Source: Symsagittifera roscoffensis (taxonomy: Eukaryota; Xenacoelomorpha; Acoela; Convolutidae). Taken from it: a DNA stretch of 64,000 nucleotides. Numbering within the stretch: position 1 is the first letter of the stretch; each line of letters starts with the position of its first letter. The notes beneath the pieces were generated by a model that was not told where the DNA came from, ran no database searches, and worked only from the letters and a program-made list of their open reading frames with translations. The translations under genes and the position numbers were made by a program. Shown in pieces: positions 57,301 to 64,000 of the stretch. The stretch spans positions 43,322,988-43,386,987 of the forward strand of contig NC_087070.1 in the NCBI RefSeq assembly GCF_963678635.1. Direction: 5' to 3'.

Positions 57301-57932
57301 TCAATCAGTGTCGCATATCCAAGGCTGCTCTCTACATATTACGTTACTCTTGAACCAAGTGAAATTTAAAAGCCCTCCTGGATTTTCATATGGGAATTGA
57401 AAGTTAAGATTTTCAGCGTTGTTTCCTAATACGTATGGAACTCCCGGCAGTTGTGGTGAAATGAACGTGTGATTTGTTCGTAATAAAACTCCGATTCCAA
57501 AACCGATTTTGGTAATGACATTTACTCTACATCTTGGGTTGTAAAATGCCTGAATGTAGATCAAGCTTTTGTTGTTCTCGTTGTAGTCAGTCAGTTTCGA
57601 GACATAATCGACCGGTGTTAGGACCATACGATCGAAGCCATGTCGACGATACACATTACATTGTGCCTTACAGCAACCAAATTTGTGGAAAATGTTGTGT
57701 CTTTCATAAATTGGCAACAGTACTTCTTCACATTTTTCATGCACGTTATCATAAAGCATACTCGTTTTAGATTGAAGGTCAAGGTCAAGGGTTCGCCGTT
57801 GTTGGTTCCAATTTACAGTGTAAGACTCACTCTCGCTTTGAATGTTCGTTTCATAACCAAACAGGCAGTAAAAACTGCTTAACTTGTGACACAAATCTGC
57901 AAAATTCTCTAGTATGAACTCCCTTGCATGAT
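57301..57932 (-). CDS. Unidentified host gene, terminal exon
   Basis: 209 codons plus stop, after a good acceptor (TTTTGTCCTTAG ending at 57933). The sequence begins HAREFILENFADLCHKL and holds about eleven Cys, including GCCKAQCNVYRR, then IYIQAFYNPRCRVNVI, an IGFGIGVLL segment and a C-terminal CREQPWICDTD. Two N-x-S/T sites (NHT, NFT) and the Cys pattern suggest an extracellular or luminal domain; the hydrophobic IGFGIGVLL is too short to call a membrane span. It joins in phase to the 40-nt exon at 58218-58257. Codon use is balanced and the frame is clean over 630 nt, so I regard it as a real host gene, but I recognise no family. Confidence 0.72.
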
Positions 57933-58217
57933 CTAAGGACAAAAAATTTTACCTAAAAACCAGTGTGAGCCAGGTCTAAATGTAGAGAGAAAAACTCCCA
58001 ATCGACCGAATCAAACTTTCGTGAATGCTCAAAAGTCTAAAAAATTGTTTAGCCAAAATACTTTTTGGCCAGTGTTAACCCCCGTAAAGAGAAATTTTGG
58101 TCAAACAAAATCATTTTGTGAAAATTATAAGAATTGCTTTTTTATTAACTGCTTTTTTCCTACAGCAACAAAAAAATCGTAAATTAAATATGAGGATGTT
58201 CATAGCTGCTACATAAC

Positions 58218-58257
58218 CTGTTATGGTATTAAAAATGACATCAGAGCCTGCAAACTC
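58218..58257 (-). CDS. Unidentified host gene, penultimate small exon
   Basis: 40 nt between a strong acceptor (T/A-rich run ending CAG, 58258-58260 inverse) and a GTTATG donor (58212-58217). It encodes EFAGSDVIFNTIT and leaves one base that completes an Asp codon with the next exon. Phase and splice signals agree, giving continuous reading into the 57932 exon. Upstream exons were not identified. Confidence 0.55.
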
Positions 58258-59590
58258 CTGAAAAAAAAAACGATGAAAAAATTTTCGTGAAAAAAAAGCT
58301 AGGCATTCAGTTTCTTGATAGGAAAATTCTATGACTAATATTTTTAAATAATTTTTCATTATTTTCTATGCACAAGCAATTGTTTTCAGAAAACAAAAAA
58401 TTCTAATTTCTGTTTGTAACGTATTTAGTCGCAGTCTCTTTACTAACAATCATTGATCTGTGGATTTCTCGCTGTTTACCCTGTTGGTTTTTTCGGATGT
58501 TATTGTGTTTTGGAAATAAAAACAAAAACATATAGCCAAACTCGGATTTTTTTTCTTTTCCTATAAGGAAAAAAACTAGTTGTAGGATTTGACGAAATGA
58601 AACAATTTTAGTCTCACATTTCAAATTCTGGAGAAATTGGCTGACGTAGAATTAGCAGACAATTTTCTAGGAAAAGACTGTCAAATGTTGAGGACTTTAC
58701 CATTTTCTGATCAGTCTTGTCATCGTTTTTTTTCCGACTTTCGAACGAATTCGGAATGTTTTCGGGGTTGTTTTTTATTCAGTCATATTGAGGCAATCGA
58801 AATAAAACATTTTATTCAAAAAAAAATTACACTTGCCCATTAAAGATCATGACTTCTTCATCATTTTTCTGGAATGATTTTTTACCTCGGGTTTTCTGTT
58901 GCAAAAATCTGGGTGTTTGAAAATTTTCAATTGGGACAGGCTCTTGACTAATTCATTTTCGTGAGTAGATAAAAATTTATGCTGAAAAAATAATGCTGAA
59001 AAAAATAATGCTGAAAAAATAATACAAAACCTATATGCGCACCGAAATATCTGGAACTATAGATAATATACAAATTGAATTGAGTTCGGCTAACCAGTCG
59101 TATTATTTTCGTCGTATTTCAACTTTTACGTTTGATGAGTGGTATTGTCCCAAATTATGGTTTTATCACGAAATATTCCATTTAAAATAAGCGACAGTAT
59201 ATTCCTTCAGAGTTTTGCCATAAAATACGAGCAGTCTTATCATCATTGTTATTGAAGCAAAAGATAAAAGATTAGTCTTCGTGGAAGACTTTTCTAAACA
59301 ATTTTTGAACAAGGCGCCATGTTTGGCGGGAATTTTTCTATAGTACGAGAGCTATTATTTTGTTGAGAAAATTTTTTTAAAGACAATTTCCTGTTATTTT
59401 TTTTGCAAAATTACAAGGTTTGGCCTGTTTGATATAACTAATGCGCGATATACTTTGTGATACCAACGCGTAAGCATCAATTCAACCCGGAAACAATATC
59501 AATCCAAACTTGAAAAAGGTCATATTTTTTGTCATTTGATTGTTTTTCATTATGATTACATCAAGCTCCATCCTGGTTGGATCAGTTTTC
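58258..59590. other. Probable intron or intergenic stretch
   Basis: A short triple repeat of ATAATGCTGAAAAA lies at about 58980-59026. The segment 59225-59590 seems to continue the inverted dispersed repeat, with a second AGACTGCTCGTA motif in inverse near 59240. No exon recognised. Confidence 0.45.
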
Positions 59591-60044
59591 TTATTGTTCC
59601 GACTTTCGATACGAAAGTAACGGAATATTGTGCTCGGGGTGGGTTTTTTTTTCTTCAGACAAATTTCGAATTTTCAATTAGCCATTTTTGACTGAATTTT
59701 TTCTATATCATTCGAAAGTTGTTGTTGTCTTGAGCTCAAGGGTGAAAAAGTTTTTCACCTGTGATCATTTTTCAAAAAATTATGGGGGTTTAAAGATTGC
59801 CATTTTGGCTGTTTTAGCTAATTTGGGACAATTAACGCGCGATAATTGATTTCTTAATAGGAGCAAATTCTATCACTCTCTTTTTAATATGGCGTGTGGG
59901 GGATGTTTTTACAAAAAATCCCAAATTCAAAAAAAATTTAATTTTTAATTTTTTACATTTAATATTTTCATGTTATTACTGCTCCATAGAACCTAAAAGG
60001 CAGTCGGAACATTCAAGGCTTCACCCTGATACGAGCAGTCTTGT
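59591..60044 (-). repeat. Dispersed repeat, inverted pair, right copy
   Basis: Inverse copy of 53991-54532; ends with ACGAGCAGTCTTGT at 60031-60044. It shares CCAAATTAGC...GGACAATTAACGCGCG and GGCGTGTGGGGG blocks. Confidence 0.82.
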
Positions 60045-60540
60045 TATGACTTTGCTTCTTCACCATGATGATGTCATTTTAATGATTATTATGATTATTA
60101 AGAATATTTTTTAAAATGACCTTTTCGATTATTTTTTTTGAAACTATTATAAACACTTTGAGAAAAACACGATAGATCCAAGCCCTGCATTTTATCTCGC
60201 TTATTTCAATCAAACTATCAGACTCTTCACTGTTCAAAAAGAGTTAAGATAAAGATTATGTTTTAAACCAAATTTGGGAATCGAAAGGCCTGCCCATCAT
60301 TTTTCAGTTTGTAAACCTAATTATCGATATCGAATTATTGTTTCCTTTATTGTTGCAACTATTAAAATTTGTCTATGCCTACAGTTAAGGCTATCGTTAC
60401 AATTCTCTCATCGTAATACAATTTTAAAAATGACACATTTCTTACCTATTACATTTGGGATTTTTGAACTGCTATAATAACGCGGCAATCGTTGTTCAAA
60501 AAACATGCTTTATTTTTTCCGCGCATTATAAAAATAACAA
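60045..60540. other. Stretch without recognised features
   Basis: AT-rich; no convincing exon. Confidence 0.4.
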
Positions 60541-60547
60541 TACTAAC

Positions 60548-60734
60548 CCCTTCTCAGGCTAAATCGACGAGAAAACACTTGCGGTCTCTTAGTGAGGAGA
60601 TTCAAACCAGGGTCTAGCGGGATTAAAAAGGTAAGTGAAGTCCAATTCACGTTCACGGAATTATTGTGAACTAAATCGGTTGAAAACACGTCCTTAATTT
60701 GAAATAAAAACAAAAGAAGACAAAATAAATTCAT
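60548..60734 (-). CDS. Possible first exon with signal peptide
   Basis: The minus-strand ATG at 60734 opens MNLFCLLLFLFQIKDVFST, a convincing signal peptide. It is followed by an N-x-S/T-containing segment (NNSVNVNWTSLTFLIPLDPG) and a basic end (RRFSLRR). It closes at a donor-like GTTAGT (60542-60547). It may be the 5' exon of the gene ending at 57301, same strand, about 2.3 kb upstream, but the linking exon was not found. No family is assigned. Confidence 0.4.
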
Positions 60735-61250
60735 AATTTTAAAATTGATTCACTGAAGCATGAGTTCAAAATGCATCTGAGAGTCCATATAATTGTATAA
60801 CCTTTGTCAATATAATTGTATAATTGTATAAAATATTGTCCCAGAGTAAACTGTATGCTCAACTAAACTTTGATACATTTCGTCTGTGCTTCAGAAACTA
60901 TGTTTCTTGTTTGTACTCGCACTAAAATTACCGATTTTTTTTTCGGCTGAGTATTGGCTTTGATATCGGCTTCAAAGTCAAAAACTAAAGTCATCTTGGA
61001 GGAGTATCAGTCACTTACCAGATCAGTAATTTCGATAGCATATTTTTGAGCTACAATATAAATTTTTCCTGTTCTATTGTAATTAATATAATTTTTTTCG
61101 ATGGAACTTTCAAAGACTCGTTTTCTGGGCTGTTATAATGAGGTTTCTTAGGCTATTAAAGTAAGATCGGTGATCCTAACACTTTTTCAGCAAACTAAGA
61201 ACTCGACTTAGAGGTTCACCATGAAAAATGGAGTATAGTAAAACTAAGGG
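60735..61250. other. Stretch upstream of the putative signal-peptide exon
   Basis: Contains short TATAATTGTATAA repeats near 60789-60830; otherwise nothing. Confidence 0.4.
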
Positions 61251-64000
61251 GGCGTACATAGCTGGGTATTGACTAGTCAATACGATAGGTAGAAAGGCCC
61301 ACTCTCGAAATTTTTCGAATCTCGAAAGAATTCGACCCTGCTCTGTTTATTAGACGGTACCGATAGTGATATCCCCCCAAAAGAAAAAAAACGAAGTAAA
61401 TCTCGTGAAACTCATAGGGACTAAATCTCTTCGGGAAGTACATCTCGTGAAACTCATGAAAAAACCGGAACCTCCTGGGGAAAAGGCTAACAGTTCCCAG
61501 AATTGCAAATAACCAAAAAAAATGAGAAATTTGCGGTCGGAATGGGACCAAAACTTAGTTTGTTATAGATCTATTTGAGAAAAGCTCAAGTTTCGTACTT
61601 CTTTTTTGAGTTATACCCTCAGCAAATAGACCCCACCCCGAATTCCAGTAGTCGTTTCTCGTTCTCCAGTGAGCGCAAGTAGTGAATATTTTGAAGTTTG
61701 ATAGGTAGTAACAAGGGACGTCGCGTATCACAGTTTGAGCCAAACCCGACGGATGAAACGGAAGTTATTGGCACTCGGGAAAAACACCTTTTAGATCGGA
61801 AAGAGATCATTCATGCAAAAAAATGAGCAAAGAGATTTGATTTTATGATGGCAATAGACACTACTAGCGAACCCCGGAAAAGACCCACTGTGAGTTAAAC
61901 TCCTTCGGTGACTTCTTCCGGTGTCAATAGTTTTTTCCCGGAAAGGGATAGGCAAAAACTTAGAAAAGCAAAAACTTGGGAAGAAGTAGTGATAGGATAC
62001 GAAAAAAAACTTGAACTCATATTCGATAGTGCGGTTTTGAGCCCTGATAAAGACGATTGACCCCGAGTGACATCGGGACAACTTTCGATTGAACTTTAGG
62101 CGTTTATGACTAGAATTGCATAAAAAATCACAGGATTAACACCGGAAAGTGATGAATTCCCCGGCCCAACTCTGAAAATGCTCTGAAACTCTGAAAATTG
62201 AAAATATTGGCAACGTATTTATTGGCAACTGAAGAAGAAGCTGAAAAAATATAGCTTTTACAATGGTTAGGAGGACTTTTCAATTATTTGGTTCAATTCA
62301 GCTGAGCGATTGAGCGCAAATAGAAAATCAAACAGAAGAAAAAAGTTGTCCCACAGGAAACTGACAATAATAGGACCGTGACATAGGGTTTAGGCTAGGA
62401 TATTTACTTAGCTCCCCGGAGGTGACATTTTGGCACAATTTGAAACGTACTAGGCATTGTTCTCCTGTTAGCTAAAAAATTGGGATTGGAATAGAGTAGA
62501 GATGGAAATTTTAGGTACTTTAAATTATTGAGCTACCCATTAAAAGGGTCAACCACAACCACCGATGGTCGGAGAGCTAATGAAATAATTAAAAGAAAGA
62601 CCTTGGAAAATTGGGTAAGCAAAAATTACTTGATTTAGAGGTTAAATTGGATTTGATTATTCAACAACTTAGTTGAAGATACCTATGGTGAACTCGGAAT
62701 TTAGAATTAGTGTCAACATTGGAAGAACTCAGTTCAACATTGCGCAATGGGTGTCATAGTTAACGTCAGGAATTGATCATAACTAAAATTTTAACCAAAT
62801 ATATATCGAAACAATTATATCGAAACGTTTACGGATAGCCCCATCTTATGCAGAACAATTATTACTAAGTTAGAATATAAACGGTTTTCATCAGTAAGAG
62901 AACAAAGTTAGCTACTAGTGAGAGTGGTTGTTTTTTGTAGTAAGAGAGAGACCATTTCGACACTTGTGAGGATAGAGATGTTTCCAAGCGATTGTGGTGA
63001 GTACGTAAATTTAGTGATTTCTCAAGAGTGAGAGATAGTTGATTGAGCTATGGAGGATAGAAAAAATACAGTAAGTTATCGTTAACTGGAAATTGAATTG
63101 CAGTCGAGGAATTGTCTTGATTGATCGCGGACTCTTTCCTTTCGATTAGATTATTAGATTATATTCTGGCAGTTGTACATAACATAGCACAGAACAGTAT
63201 AGTTGCGACCAACATAACCCTTTCCGTATTGTAGACATAACCCTTTCCGTATCTGAATTCTGGATCGAACTGTAGATATTACTGAATCTCGCTGACTTCA
63301 GTAGACAAGGGACCACTTTGCGGTGTCTTTAAGAGAGAGATGCCCCTACTCTGTATTGTAGTTGCCAAGTATGTGCTACGGTTGAACGAGTAGGTTTTTG
63401 GCGAATATGTTAGACGCAGGGTGGCGTGCATTGATAGCCGAGGCTGCGGCGAGACAGGCAGCAGTGGATGCAGAGGTTTTGCAACGATCCGAAAATACAG
63501 CTTTCCCTTTTAGATTACCAGGGTAGAGCGGACTGCAGGAATCTTGTTTGGGTTGCATATGCCAACCTGTGAGAAGTTGAACAGGTCAGGAGGGTGCTGT
63601 GCACTAGTTTAATGGTCTGAACCCTCTTTTGACGAGCTTACGAGCGTGCGGACTCATTTCAAGGAGGAAGTTGACACCTTGTCTGAGCCTATGCTAGGGA
63701 GTATTCTGGCGGAATTGGATCAGCGTATCATGCTATTCGAGAGTCGCGAATCGCACAGGAGCCAGGGCTGAGTTCAAGAGCCTCACGCAGGGCAAAAAAG
63801 AAGGCATCTGAGAGTTTTCGAGTAGAATCTGGTCATGTGACGTGGCAAACAAAACAGATGATGGGCAAGCTAGTGCAAAAGCGAGAGATGACATGAATAG
63901 TGAGCAGCTCATAGATGACATTTAAGATGCAGAACTGCCGGATCTACGTCTACGAGATGAAATTGAAAATTTCAGTCGGGTGGTAGCACGAGCTCAGAGT
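61250..64000 (+). mobile_element. Possible 5' part of another LTR retroelement, broken
   Basis: From about 61250 to the window end the composition changes: the plus strand becomes rich in G and A and less AT-biased. Near the end (63400-63960) there are gag-like helical protein segments on the plus strand (WRALIAEAAARQAAVDAE; RTHFKEEVDTLSEPMLGS). The long non-coding stretch before this would be LTR plus leader. No RT lies in the window, so the family cannot be told. It looks broken in several places. A decayed host gene is an alternative. Confidence 0.35.

Noticed and set aside
53991-60044. A single 6-kb DNA transposon with long inverted repeats
   Set aside because: The copies are diverged, no target duplication was found and the enclosed gene looks like a spliced host gene; independent insertions fit as well.
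60450-60480. A 26-nt microexon between a TTATTATAG acceptor and GTAAGA donor on the minus strand
   Set aside because: In phase with the upstream signal-peptide exon it reads into a stop.

Overview
AT-rich metazoan DNA, most likely from an invertebrate. The evidence is a split potassium-channel gene with vertebrate/invertebrate Kv3/Shaw-type exons, canonical GT-AG introns, hAT and Tc1-like miniature elements, a LINE fragment, a large LTR retroelement and a Polinton. I cannot fix the phylum. No tRNA, rRNA or CRISPR array was seen. Most of the window is mobile DNA; firm host coding sequence is limited to three exons of the Kv channel gene and two linked exons of an unidentified gene.

Region 1 (30-16146): a complete-looking Polinton/Maverick element, 36-16140, with about 0.5-kb terminal inverted repeats beginning AGTAGTAG and a perfect 6-bp target duplication (CACGCA). 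It carries a protein-primed type DNA polymerase B with a zinc-finger N-terminal part, several small genes I cannot identify, a roughly 2-kb internal tandem duplication and very AT-rich spacers. I see no capsid, packaging ATPase, protease or integrase. Its promoters are striking. Two divergent intergenic regions carry the same composite module (CArG box, two bases, ATGAC-type CRE/AP-1 site). One of them also holds a perfect heat-shock element, and runs of TCTGATTGG (inverted CCAAT, NF-Y type) precede other genes. It looks like an element wired to host stress or growth signalling.

Region 2 (16147-31669): the 5' part of a Kv3/Shaw channel gene on the minus strand (exons at 20567-20437, 20002-19866 and 17444-17292). 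The Polinton therefore appears to sit in the intron after exon 3, with later exons beyond the left edge. Upstream of the gene lie hAT-type miniature elements with 8-bp duplications, a Tc1-like miniature element family, a palindrome, a 5'-truncated non-LTR retrotransposon with a restriction-like endonuclease domain, and a degenerate array with a period near 220 bp.

Region 3 (31670-51055): an assembly gap, then a 1203-bp segment present twice in tandem with one difference noticed. Next comes a large, old and heavily broken Ty3/gypsy-like retroelement whose plus strand is very poor in G. It retains recognisable gag, protease, RT, RNase H, integrase and env-like parts.

Region 4 (51056-64000): direct and inverted dispersed repeats, a split gene of unknown function on the minus strand (57301-58257), a possible signal-peptide exon, and from about 61250 a purine-rich stretch that may be the start of another LTR element.
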